This document shows positions 1 through 10,054 of a DNA stretch of 64,000 nucleotides, piece after piece; the stretch's first letter is position 1, and every line of letters begins with the position of its first letter. The stretch is from Sympetrum striolatum (taxonomy: Eukaryota > Arthropoda > Insecta > Odonata > Libellulidae), in assembly GCA_947579665.1 (NCBI GenBank), contig OX388348.1, forward strand, positions 6,386,001 to 6,450,000, read 5' to 3'. A program made the translations under genes and the position numbers. The notes below the pieces were generated by a model. That model was not told the DNA's origin. It searched no databases and worked only from the letters and a program-made list of their open reading frames with translations.

Positions 1-44
1 TTAGTAATTTCCACAATAACAATTTTTATTGTGGAAATTACTAA
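1..44. repeat. Perfect 19-bp hairpin at the window edge
   Basis: Bases 1-19 and 26-44 are exact reverse complements separated by a 6-base loop (20-25). The arm begins at the first base of the window, so the structure may extend upstream. The sequence after it, to about base 90, resembles the sequence after the inverted repeat at 24718-24879: both have a GTGGAA...TTAC...TAA stretch followed by TTCCACGAAGTA. I infer that this is the end of the same small element family. Confidence 0.8.
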
Positions 45-90
45 GTGTTTTTTATCATTTCTTAATGTCGTTCCACGAAGTATGGCAGAG

Positions 91-2005
91 AACTTAGATT
101 TGATGTATATGATCTTTGCCTCTTTTATCAATTACATTAGAAGTATTTATTAACTAAGAAGAAATTATTATTTCGGGAATGTGACAGAATATCTGTTGTG
201 TTCACTGTTTCCCTAACCATTTATTGTGCATATCGTATCCTTTTAATTGAAAGTTTAAAAGAGCAACAAAAATTAACATTCTCTTCTATAATTCTTGTAA
301 TTAAACACGATTTCACTGTCGTTCATATAGTGCCTGCAATTTCGAAAACTTCAAGTATATTCATATAAAAAATTCAAATCCTTATACGGCTTGCAATTTT
401 TCGTTCCGCTGTCGTAATACGTCTTCAGTTTTGAAAAATAATTGGCATTATCCGAAGATAATTATTACCGTAATTGTTTGATTTGATGTTCGTAATCTGG
501 TTGAACTTTACGTGAAGGGTAACTATGAGGAAGATCGTCATATCCGGTTTTACTTTATATTCTAGCAAACATGTCATGAAGGATATTGTCGCAAAAACAC
601 TTTCATGTCTTTTAGTTTAGGAATAGGATCTCTTTTACTTATAGCCGTTCATTTCACTGAGGTGTAGTTCTGAAAGTCATTGATGTACGAGTGATTTAGA
701 ATAATGGTATTAATCCATATCGTACTCTCTTGAATACTGCGGAAAAGGTTAATCGTTGTGTAATTTATTTACTTAGTTGGTTCCACAAGTAGCAATTGGC
801 TGAGCGAGAAAAGAAGTAAAAGCTCCTCAAGTTGTAGCCCTCATTCCCTGATCGAAGCCTTTTCCAGAGTAAAGAATAATCCCAGTCCTCGAGATGATGA
901 ATACATGGAAACTGAGATGTTCCTAACATATTTCCATCCCCCCCTCTAATCTCATTGACCTTGTTTCTAACATAAACATTTTAAATTCCTTTGAAGAGAA
1001 AACACAAACGACGGTACGTCGGCAACTTGTAATGGTAGTCTTGATTTACAAAAGAATTAAAACTGGTTTAATGGTGGAATGACTTATTGCCAGGACGCCT
1101 AGTAAAAACGTCTCAAATCTTGTTGAATGAAAACTTTCTCACGGTATAGGGTATACCATATGATATCACGGCCTTCGCACGAGTATTCTGTGTAATATCA
1201 CGACTTGGATTTTCATTCGTATATTTATGTCTCGTAATAATGTAAAAACAATCGCACACGCATTGGGAACTCACCAATCAAATCCGAATCACCGAATCCT
1301 TTGATTTAAGCGCTTAGTTTCTCAACTTTGGAGCACAATGATTCAGGGCTGTTTGTATCGGCATGTTACCATAAGGCCCCCCCCTGAAGCACCAATTCCA
1401 TCCACTCCCCCATCGCAAATCTTTATGTCCTTCGAGACTCTCATTCCTTTTTCTTCCATCACTTCTCCCACTCCGAGGCCATAACTTCGGTGCCTCTCCC
1501 CTCAGCCGTATCTCAGCCCTCAGACGTTTCCATCTGTGCATTATCGCCTACTTTTATCGCGTACGCACTCCCCCTCGCGCCTAACCCATAGCCAAACGTT
1601 TCCCTGAAAGGATCGCTAGATTTACTCGTTCCGTCTTTTTCCATCCCTCTCTGCTTCTTGGAGCAATCTCCAGGAGCCTTTGTATGAAAATGAACCCTTT
1701 TTCTCACAGGTTCATTCATCGATTCAACGTGAAATGAAAACTTCCGTAAGTCTGAATGAATTTATAATACTGATAATAATATATTGCATAGAATATTATT
1801 TGCTTTAGATGTCAGCGGCATAGACTGATAACAGTTACTTTCTTCTGTAAAATAGTTTGATATTTAATTGCGAAGATCTTGAATTATGCTATAATTATAA
1901 TTATTATAATTTATTTTATACCTACATATTTTAGTTTTGGCGGGCTGAGGAATTCTAGGAAGAATTTTGGTGTGTCGTAGGTGAGAAAAGGTTGCGGAGC
2001 ACTGG
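91..2005. other. No gene recognised; AT-rich sequence
   Basis: No coding frame here has recognisable similarity or a coding-like composition. The stretch at 1320-1720 is less AT-rich and has minus-strand open frames of 68-75 codons, but they match nothing I know and lack convincing splice sites. I see no tandem repeat or RNA gene. Confidence 0.5.
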
Positions 2006-2066
2006 TTTAGATGGAAGAAGAGACTTTTAGCCTCAATGTCGCCCAAATAAAAACGTTTATTATTAC
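2006..2066 (+). repeat. Dispersed retroposon 3'-tail repeat, copy 1
   Basis: First of three copies in the window (others at 11628-11704 and 17140-17208). Shared core in order: TTAGATGGAAGAAGAGACTT, then a TCTCAAT-like stretch, CTCGCCC, and AATAAA, ending in an ATT-rich tail. The order of polyadenylation-like AATAAA followed by a simple-repeat tail is what the 3' end of a SINE or LINE looks like. Here the tail is short and decayed (TTTATTATTA). The 5' extent is unknown, because the sequences upstream of the three copies do not obviously match. Confidence 0.6.
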
Positions 2067-3179
2067 GCTTATTGGAAATAGCGACATCTAATTATTCTTA
2101 GTAGATCTAAGTATTCGAGGCCACTGTTTTATAAGAGCACAAATATAAAATGAGTAATGAGTGGAGAAATAATGAACGTAGAACAATCATTTCATTTGAA
2201 ATGCTTCAATACTCAAACAAAACAACACTTCCAAGGAAATTGAACTACTCAATTGCAAGTAGAACTTAATTATACCACTTAAAAACTAACAAATTGTACC
2301 TGTGTTTTTCTATAAAAAGTACAAAAAATCAGATATCCCAGATAAGGCTATTTTCCTCATTGACAGCAATAATAATGCCGAATTTATTTGGACGAAATTT
2401 ATTCTTGCAAAACCACTCTTTCAACTGACCCTTGAAAACTACAAACAACGATGTCCAAACCAGGATTCGAGATCTCGGAGTTACACTAAACCTCAGTAAA
2501 ACAGATTTTAGTCCGTTTCTTATTATCATCCGTCTCCGCCGTTATAATCGTTTCTTTTTATAGACGATGCGTCATATCGCAATGCCTCCCTCTCGAAAAC
2601 ATCCTTTTTATTAGCAGTATTTCCTAACTGCTGATGGCTTTCGCAGACTCTTCACTGTTCCCATAATTTTGGTGATTCAATGCTCCGAAGAACAGTTACT
2701 TCTTTTAGAGACCTCTTGTGGCTTTAATGTACCTTCAGCAGTCCTCTCTACTTGTTATTATTATAATTAAACCCAAAAAAAAATGATTTTAGTTCAGAGG
2801 TATTCCAATCTTTGAACATTATTTCTATCATTATAAATATTTGAAGAAACGATAAAAAGACTCTGAATTTCGAAGTGATTAAGTATTCTTCTTAGTTATC
2901 CTCATCAAATTGATCGATTTCTTTAATTTAATTAAATCTTGCGTTTGAGTTTAATATTTTCGATAGAGACGCTTTAGCATATATCCAATATACTTGCTGG
3001 TAAAGTATTTCTGCTCTATTATGGAAAACTCCGACTTATTTTTTTCATAATAATAGTCATTTATCACTTATCTTCTTTGTTTGTGATACATCCATACATT
3101 TCATTTTACCAATTTTAACTGTATCTCCTATATAAAGTTTGGAGGGTTTTCTTGGTCACGACTCCTCGCTCATTTTGTT
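2067..3179. other. No gene recognised
   Basis: AT-rich sequence with short open frames on both strands (for example 2302-2499 plus and 2329-2529 minus) that overlap each other and look like chance. No repeats or RNA genes seen. Confidence 0.5.
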
Positions 3180-3594
3180 ATGTGATTTAGATTCACTCCG
3201 CGAGCCGCCATTGGCGTATGGATGTGGTGACACCAAGATCCCTTCCTAATCTGCCCTATGAACTTATCTAATGGACCGCGGTAAGGAGGACCGAAAACCT
3301 TACCGTCTTGTCGACCTTCCTTGTAAAGCTTTGTCGATGCTTCTCTGAGATTGCGTTTTTTCTTCACTGGAAATAAAATTTCATTGATTTTGTCTAAATA
3401 CTCTGAACTGATGAATTTTCGAAAAGCATCCGACGGTAATTACATCTTCTCACCTGGAGCGAGTTCCGCCCGAGGGATTCTTTCGTTGCTCTAGCGTTAC
3501 TATCGAACCTGAAATCTCCTCTGGCTAAACGAGCTGCTCTACCTTCTCTTAAACTGAGATTAAACCTAATAAATGTAGGTCCTAAGTTGCACAA
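3180..3594 (-). pseudogene. Non-LTR retrotransposon (LINE) 3' fragment, copy 1
   Basis: On the minus strand the fragment from 3594 down to about 3394 reads a basic stretch (LREGRAARLARGDFRF) followed by SLGRNSLQVRRCNYRR. This corresponds to the conserved tail of jockey/CR1/L2-type reverse transcriptase polyproteins, usually close to RRAARFV.GDY ... LGW.SL..RR. The DNA from about 3360 down to 3180 aligns by eye with 39430-39610 on the plus strand, through the end of the frame and into a shared 3' untranslated segment ending ...GCCA.TGGCGG.T.GC.G.GT.TAAAT. Frames are broken and no polymerase core is present, so it is a dead 5'-truncated copy. The clade name is uncertain. Confidence 0.65.
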
Positions 3595-3686
3595 CGGTAT
3601 CCGAGACTTCCCAATGCTTCATTTTCCTCCTTATGCCTTACTCGGGGCCTTACCTGGCCCAACGAAGTCTCGGGCTCACGACTTGA

Positions 3687-3794
3687 GGGGCCGCACACAA
3701 ATTAAGTAACGCAATTCGGGGGAGGGGGGTCCGGCCAGGCGTTATGCTCCTGTTACGTGGGGGGAGGGGGGTCAAGGTTTACGTTACGTCACAG
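3687..3794. repeat. G-rich dispersed repeat, copy 1
   Basis: Contains GGCGTTATGCTCCTGTTACG between two GGGGGAGGGGGGTC blocks. It starts with GGGGCCG...AAATTAAGTAACGC and ends near TTACGTTACGTCAC, so its outer parts are roughly inverted relative to each other. A second, more diverged copy lies at 4110-4245. The motif with a GTTACGTAA-like end resembles a short repeat I recall as common in arthropod genomes, but I cannot name its family. Confidence 0.6.
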
Positions 3795-4109
3795 TTTTAG
3801 AACTGCAAAAAATAATAAAGTTTCTACATGTTTAAATTTTGAATTTAAAACGCGATCGCAATTTACCGGGGAAAATTGGTAGCTCTGATCCGAGCGAACG
3901 CTAGTGTCGAGCGGAAGTAGTAGGAAGTGGAGTGTGGTACAGGTCTATGTTTTGTTCGATGCTAATTATCTACAGGTCATGGCATCGAATCTAGGTGAAA
4001 TGTATGAATAGCCTTTAAAATTGAAATTGTTTATTAAATGGTGAATTATTATTGGGAACTTAAAGTCTTTCTTTCCTGAAAATAAGCCCAAAACTTTTCA
4101 TAAAGCACT

Positions 4110-4245
4110 CGCTAGGTAACGGAGGTTGGGGGAGGAAAGGGGTTCTTGCAAGGGGGTCTTGCCTGGCGTTACGGTCCTGTTACATAGGGGGAGAGGAGGT
4201 CGATAATTGGAGAATTTTTCTTTACGCAATTTGTATGCGACCTCT
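4110..4245. repeat. G-rich dispersed repeat, copy 2
   Basis: Diverged direct copy of the repeat at 3687-3794, about 0.4 kb further on. It shares the CTGGCGTTACGGTCCTGTTAC core flanked by G-runs and ends TTTACGCAATTTGTATGCGACC. The intervening 315 bases show no feature. Confidence 0.55.
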
Positions 4246-5267
4246 GATAGGAAATGGCTGTTGGTATTCCTTTTAAAAGGAATGGTATTATACTTGAAAT
4301 CTCCTATTGAACATGTGATTGCTATAATTATCAAACAGCCTGTTTCAACCAATATTTCATTAAAAAAAGTAGCTGCTTTTCTCCTCCGCAATGTTAGTGA
4401 GGATGTCTTGAGCATTTATTCAATGATATTACATTTATTATTCCAATTCAAAACCTTAGGCATATATTTCAGTTCAAACTACTTTTTCCGGTGAATTTAT
4501 TCCGACCTTCACTTATCGCAGGTACCCGTTTTGCGGTATTTATTGGTTACATTGAAAAGACGTACGTATTTCACGTTTGAGTTAAATTTATTCCTCTTAA
4601 AGTGTATGAAAGACATCAGCTAAGATAAGCTTGAAATTGGAAAATCACAAATCTGGGATAAAATGAGTTCCATCTGTGATTCCATGGCTAAGTTCAACTC
4701 CTTCCAAACACACACTACCTCCATTTCATGGAACCACTTTCCCATTAAATTAATTGTGATTTTTTCCTTTTTTGCATCTATACATTTTTCAAATTTGATG
4801 TTTACTCCCCTGACCTTCGATCAACTGTATCAAAGCGGAAACTTTTACATGTGTTTGAATTTACCAAAAGGTTCTTTTCACGTTATAATCACCTCACGCA
4901 GTCCTACCAAACAATCAACCAAACCAAAAATCTGCCATAGAAGAGTCATAAATTAGTGCAATCTAAAGAAATATTTCGTTTTCGAATAATTAATTCCTTA
5001 AATACTGTCGCAAACATTAAGGATGAGTCAGTTTGGTTAGGTTGGCGAGTTTCATTGGTACACTGACATGTTGCAGTGGCCGTGTAAATTTCCACTTTAT
5101 CAAAATTATGAAAATGTTAGTTGTAATGCTGTTAATTAAGAGTTTATTATAATCTGTGAGTAATTTAATGTGAAAGAAAAAGTCGTTGATTTAACTGGCC
5201 AACAGTTTCAATTTTATTAAAGAAGTGTTCCTTTTGCAACAAGAAGGGAGTGCGAATAGAATATAAG
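4246..5267. other. No gene recognised
   Basis: AT-rich sequence. Open frames of up to 97 codons (4663-4956 plus) have no recognisable motif, no splice-site context and AT-dominated codons, so I do not call them genes. Confidence 0.5.
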
Positions 5268-5326
5268 TGGATATTTACATAAGGGGATATTTATATTATA
5301 AGGGATATTTATATAAGGGGATATTG
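5268..5326 (+). repeat. Short tandem repeat, GGATATTTATATAAG-like units
   Basis: Four imperfect units of about 15-19 bases, each GGATATTTAnAT(A)nAAG followed by GGGATATT. A local minisatellite with no coding content. Confidence 0.8.
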
Positions 5327-6467
5327 ATTTCACTATTTATCATAATTTTCTCGCAAATTTGTGCATTAGCATTGAGAGACAAAAATATGTGACGAACAGA
5401 AAATGCCGTAATTCAGTGAAAATCCAAACGATCGGGACTCGAAGGCAGGACTCCGCCTTTCTGGACCGGAATGGTAACTATTTTTTTCTTCAACTAGGAC
5501 AGATTATGCATTATACGGTGCTAACTCTTTAAAGTAATTCCTTTCTGTATTTTAATAGAATTATATTTCTAATAGAATCCAGCACAATGTCACTCTCAAC
5601 TTACCAACATGCTCTCGTCGAGGTTATAGCGGCTCTCTCTTTTACTGCGGAAAATTTCCTCAAAAATCTTCATAAATGAGTTACGCCTATAATTAGTATG
5701 TAAGTCCCATTTTTCTTCGGAGATCTGTCACTCTTAAAATTTTAAAAATCGCTCGCCTAAGTAATAAACTAAGATTTCGATGAAGGAAGGACTAAGAACT
5801 CGGGGACAGTAACGGGTACGAGCGCCAAATTCAAATGCAAAACCGGAAAAAGCAAAGTCTTTCTTCATTTCCGTCGTCTTATTCATGGAGAAATGTACTT
5901 CTCAGTAAGATTCCGTTTTTTATCTTTCATTATAAATACGAAGACTACGGAAGGATTCTTGTTTTCTGATTTTCCGCAATTCTTTTTGGTTCTTTCTCCT
6001 TTAAGTCACTTTCCGCGAGGACATCGAATTCCAGTACAAAACGCTTTTCATTTTTTCCTTTCCCGCGCTGTTTAAGGGTTTCTTGTCCTCATTTCCTTAA
6101 ATGAGGATGAAAGGTTAAGGGAAGTTCCTCTTTCTTGTCATCTTTCCATTTTTTCCTCTTCGTTTCTTCCAATTAAATTGAGGCTCCAAGAGCAGGTGAG
6201 ACATTCAACAAGTTGTCGTGGTTTTAACTTGCTCACTGGAATAATAATTTTCGTCGGTGCGCATGTTTTCTTTGATTAGGTGACAGTTTTCTATCGTAGT
6301 ATCTTGCGATTAAACTTCATATTTATCTATAATAGACATAATGCGATGCTGAATTGCTAAATGTTTTGGTCTCTGAATCAGTCCCTGAAACATTCCCTTA
6401 GTAACTGAAGAACCCATCAAATAGTTCGTTGCGGTCATTTAGGCGGTCTTCCTCTGGCTATTATAAG
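5327..6467. other. No gene recognised
   Basis: Nothing recognisable. The 5980-6190 part is pyrimidine-rich and ends in AGCAG|GTGAGA at about 6191, which resembles a splice donor but has no plausible coding exon in front of it. Confidence 0.45.
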
Positions 6468-6967
6468 CAGTGGGGTAGACCGGGGATAAACGGCTAAGTG
6501 TGTCGCTTCTCCAGTCCAAAAATACACATCTTCCGTGTTGCTGGATTAAATTTTGAGAAAGTCATCTGTAAGCGCGTATATGAACTGCATAAACAAGTGA
6601 CTGGAAGTCTTGCGCTCACGTCAGTGGCCATTTCGGGAAGAGTCGCCGAACCGGGTTGTATACGGGTTTTTTTCGTCAATGTAATTTTTATGAACAACAT
6701 CAAAGGATTTTTCTGCTCAGGTAACGTTATATTTACAATGTTTTGCAATTTAATGAAGTACTAGCTGTTGAACTATGATATGTTAATTAATGTTCAATCA
6801 TTAAGTAATAAGTTATTTTTGTACGATTTTTGTAATTGACTTTTGCTATTCGGGGCTAAACGGATCACGAAGAATGGGGCTAAACTGATCATGACCTTAA
6901 ATTTTACTTATGTTTTTATCTTAAACATTTATTTATCTTATACATTTATTATTATAATTTCCGGCAT

Positions 6968-7205
6968 AAGTGGTTAGAAATAGCCATGGAAGAGGTTGTG
7001 CAGAAAGTGAAATCTAAAGCTATAAATCTGCTCCAAGCTGCCGTAAACTACCTTACCCATCGCTTCAAAGAAGAGTTTCTTCTCTTACTGGTATAGTCCA
7101 AGTCATGGGGGCTAAAACTGTAATGGATCTCGAATCAGATAAAATATTTTTAGTTAGAATATTACATCTGTCAAAACTAAGATTTAGGCCAACACCAAAA
7201 AATCT
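6968..7205 (+). pseudogene. pogo/Tigger-like transposase, N-terminal remnant
   Basis: The frame from 6968 reads KWLEIAMEEVV...KSKAINLLQAA. This fits the first helices of the psq/CENP-B-type helix-turn-helix that binds the transposon ends in pogo-family transposases (usually W.eE.L..Ai.aV..gk.s...AA..y.vP). It stops at TAG (7094-7096). A shifted frame downstream reads DLESDKIFLVRIL...RPTPKNL, which matches the later acidic segment ending in LTPKDV in this family. The frame is cut at about 7198-7205 by the nested element and resumes at 7893. The start codon and most of the HTH recognition helix are not recognisable. The catalytic DDE domain is absent from this piece. Confidence 0.6.
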
Positions 7206-7893
7206 GATGTGGCCAACACATGACTTTCTCCGTATTTATTGAAAACAGAAGCCTATGCCGGTAATATATAAATAACTCCAAAAGAATGAGTGTTACAGGA
7301 AAATCTTTTATACAACATTTGTAGCAAAAAACACTATCTTTAACTTTGTTACAGAATTGTATATACCTACATTGCATTTTGACAGAGATATGTATGAAAA
7401 ACTTTCATTTCTGGATAAACAACAACTTCCGGTTAACAATTATTCAAGAATAACTCCTAAACAATCAGTGTTACGAAAAATGATTTATACAAAAGTTTTA
7501 GTAAAGTACATTACCTACAACTTTTGTCTAAAAATGTATGTACCTATATTGCATTTTTACAGAGATATTTAAGAAACTAAATTTTGTTCCGGATAAACCG
7601 TAACTTTCGGTTAACCGATATTCACCAAAAACTAATCAACTTTTTGCATTGTTAATAAAATTCTAAATATGAATTTTGAAAATGATCGGATAATTACTTT
7701 TTAAGATAGAGTGCCCACAAACTTTTTAACCACAGACAGACAGACTGACAGACAGACACACAGACAGACATGTTCGGGGAAATTGCGAAAATGTGCTCTA
7801 TGGGCCCTAAAACATCTATTTCCGTCGAAATCTGGCGGTCGAATTTTTTTGCGAATACTATACTTTCTCTATACTACGTATAGGGAGAAAGTA
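7206..7893. mobile_element. Nested non-autonomous element with ~178-bp tandem units and hairpin end
   Basis: It interrupts the pogo-like transposase frame. Left flank AAAAATCT (7198-7205) and right flank AAAAATGT (from about 7894) look like an 8-base target duplication with slight divergence. Near the left end is ACTTTCTCCGTAT (7225-7237). The right end forms a hairpin, ACTTTCTC-TATAC / GTATA-GGGAGAAAGT, so the ends are inverted relative to each other. Inside, a unit of about 178 bases repeats roughly 2.5 times: GTTACAGGAAAATCTTTTAT at 7291 recurs near 7469, and TTGCATTTTGACAG near 7371 recurs near 7549. A GACA/CAGA microsatellite (7733-7770) follows. No protein is encoded. The superfamily is unknown. 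Confidence 0.6.
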
Positions 7894-8124
7894 AAAATGT
7901 AAAGATAATGCCTTTGTATATTGTGAACGCATGGGAATCGCTCACAATTTTAACCAGGAAGCAAAGATGGCTGGCCAAGATTGGTTTCTTGGATTCCTCA
8001 GACGGCATTGACACCTGTATATCAGAAAACCAGAGGAGCTATCGAGAGCAAGAATAAATGCGAAGAATGGTGTCATGAGAATTGCTGCGACAAGAAGACT
8101 GTTTATTCATCTGTACAGTCAGTA
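7893..8124 (+). pseudogene. pogo/Tigger-like transposase, CENP-B-type second DNA-binding domain remnant
   Basis: From about 7893 the frame reads KNVKIM...ERMGI, then HNFNQEAKMAGQDWFLGF and LRRH, a stop, then IRKPEELSRARINAKN. This is the HTH_Tnp_Tc5/CENP-B second DNA-binding segment of Tigger-type transposases, where the family pattern is P..F......aG..Wl.gFl.R.p.ls.R.pe..s.aRa.g.n. In-frame stops (TGA after LRRH, TAA at the end) and the lack of the DDE domain downstream show that it is dead. It continues the reading frame broken by the insertion at 7206-7893. Confidence 0.7.
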
Positions 8125-8454
8125 AGCCAGATAGGGATGCCAGTTAAAATGTAATGACTTTTTATTTATTAATTACTAAATACGTTCATTTTTATCACTC
8201 ATATTATAAACTCACACATATTAATTTGTCTGATATACACGCACCATGATCCGTTTAAGGCGGTATTGATCTATTTATGGTTAATTACATTTTTTTGTGA
8301 AAGTTTTCACAAAAATACATATATAATCTTTCTCATTCGTGTTATGAAGAGGAAAAATGTAATTTATACAAGTTTATAGAAATTTATTCCCAATACCTTT
8401 TCGCAATAAGAATTAAACGACGGAGTGATCCGTTTAGCCTCGGTCTACCCTATC

Positions 8455-8793
8455 ACTAGGGTGTCCCAAGACGTAATGGAAATTATTTTTGCGAATTAAA
8501 TTACGCATACCCTCTTATTTTTCTATTTGGCCTTATGAACTTACATAATAAATACTATTGCAATTGAATTATGGTAACCCGTGCCGACTAGATGCCAATT
8601 AATTTCAAGAAATGAAAATTTGTACCGACAAGCGGGACACCAGGTTAATGGGTAATTAAATAACGGATTCTTACGAATCGTTCAGATCACGTTTTTTGAT
8701 TAAAAATAGTGAACACGTTTCTGGCCGCTTAACTCAATGGGCTTTTGTTTATAAAAAATAGCAACTGAATATAGGAGTTAGGCAACCACGCAA
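8455..8793 (+). repeat. Left terminal inverted repeat of the 3.6-kb element
   Basis: Pairs with 11702-12040 in inverted orientation. The block GTAACCCGTGCCGACTAGAT (about 8575-8594) and the innermost 45 bases are the best conserved parts. Confidence 0.75.
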
Positions 8794-8804
8794 TACATAT
8801 ATTA

Positions 8805-9035
8805 CTAAATATCACTCGAATTAATAAGAATTATATTCTTCCATATTTTTGTGACTTCAAATACGCAAAGCTTATATTTTTTTCCGATAGGCCTTTATAA
8901 CTCACAATAAATATTACTGAGATTGAGTTATGGTAACCCGTGCCGACTCGATGCCAAAGATGAGAAATGAAATTTTGTACTGATTTAGTATGGAAGGATT
9001 CCATAACTCAATGTTTATTTACTAACAAAAAAGAA
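8805..9035 (+). repeat. Partial direct copy of the terminal repeat
   Basis: Repeats the order TATCACT, GCCTTTATAACT, ATTACTG.GATTGAGTTATGG, GTAACCCGTGCCGACTCGAT and GATTCCATAACTCAATG seen in 8455-8793, but lacks the middle and the inner end. Confidence 0.6.
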
Positions 9036-9104
9036 ATATTCCTAAATCATGCATATTTACAATCTAACATGTATATAACATTATTCGTAAAATTTTCTTT
9101 TTAA

Positions 9105-9390
9105 AGTTCGCAATCTTCTGTCAGAATAAATCTTCCGGTGTTCTTGTACGCAACGTAATAAAAATTGCTATTGTCCTTCCTCAACCGTGATTAAACCATG
9201 AAAGTCTTGAATCGACTTGACCGCTCTTTCAGCTGTATCGTTCACTGTCCTCAGATTTGAAACCTCCTTTCTAGCTTCTTTAAATGAAGCATTATTTGAC
9301 CACATAGTTGGGCATTCGAGGAGAAAACTATCATTAATTTTAAGACGATCGAACAATGACTTTCTTCCGACTGATGTGAAGTTTTAGATG
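9105..9390 (-). pseudogene. Transposon-type protein remnant with VNDTAER signature
   Basis: On the minus strand the frame from about 9380 down reads NFTSVGRKSLFDRLK, then LRTVNDTAERAVKSIQDFHG, then VEEGQ, a stop (TAG at about 9165), and continues in the same frame QFLLRCVQEHRKIYSD to about 9105. The pairing of an ND.AERGVkLIqDF-like motif with QkQ.LLqvV.eHR is one I recall from uncharacterised transposable-element proteins of arthropods and cnidarians. The single stop sits where family members usually have a lysine, so the copy looks recently broken. Upstream, GTAAGT at about 9482-9488 and TTTTATTTCAG ending at about 9399 (minus strand) would make a ~90-base intron. It lies inside the 3.6-kb element and is probably its own gene. 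The enzymatic role is unknown. Confidence 0.5.
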
Positions 9391-9399
9391 TTTTTCTCT

Positions 9400-10054
9400 G
9401 AAATAAAACATGAGGAAATCAGTTAAAAAAATTACGATCTAAACAGGAAACTAAAGAAACCACTACAATATTTATTTACTTAACTTACCATAGAATGAAC
9501 CGCGTGTTAAGGAAGAACACAGTTGAACTAAGAAAATTTAAAAGAGAGCTATGGTAATATTTGTGAGCAGATTCTTATGCGAGGTCAAACAAGTGATATT
9601 TAGGCTCGATATTTAGGATTTGATAGCAAGCGCCCATACAAAAAAGGCTACTTATTCGTAATTGGTGCTTGCGGTATTGAGCAAGAATTTTGCAAAATAT
9701 CTATGAGCAGCATTTTTCGGAAAATTAGGTCGATTTCAGCACCCGGTATAAATTAAATGTGCAAATATCAAAATAATTTACTTAATAATAATAGTAATGG
9801 CTGTATATGGAATTTATTCAGCATTAACTAAGCGAAGTATCAAAGTTCGCACAAACAAAATCAACTTTTGTATTTTTGGCCAGCTTTTTTCGTTTCTAGA
9901 CCTCTGTACGAAGTTATGTATATACATACACGAGTAAAATGTAGCTTGCATACTGCAAGCAGATTGACAATACTAATTTCATATCGGCATCATATTGGAA
10001 TGGTCCACGAAAGAAAAAAAAAGGATTGAAAATATTCTTAAAATTCGCTGCAAT
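9400..10054. other. Internal part of the 3.6-kb element, no gene recognised
   Basis: After a possible intron (9400-9488) I see no further open frame of this gene and no repeats. A trimmed relative of the downstream tandem unit may begin near 9990. Confidence 0.4.

Larger units (their letters stand above)
6468..8456 (+). mobile_element. pogo/Tigger-like DNA transposon, inactive, with a nested insertion
   Basis: Left end CAGTGGGGTAGACCGGGGAT... (6468) and right end, read inverted, TAGTGATAGGGTAGACCGAGG... form terminal inverted repeats of about 25-30 bases, both continuing into CTAAACGG. A subterminal repeat GGGGCTAAACGGATCA recurs near 6853. Inside are two pieces of pogo/Tigger-type transposase (6968-7205 and 7893-8124), separated by an unrelated insertion (7206-7893). 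pogo-group elements typically start with CAGT and insert at TA; I do not see a clean TA duplication, so the exact ends are uncertain by a few bases. The right end abuts the next element at about 8455. Confidence 0.7.

Noticed and set aside
6191..6196. Splice donor GCAG|GTGAGA after a pyrimidine tract
   Set aside because: Would leave an exon of only about 13 bases after the nearest acceptor; no supporting coding sequence.
9168..9356. Intact 62-residue protein starting at a TTG
   Set aside because: The similarity continues past the stop and upstream of the TTG, so this is a piece of a larger broken protein.
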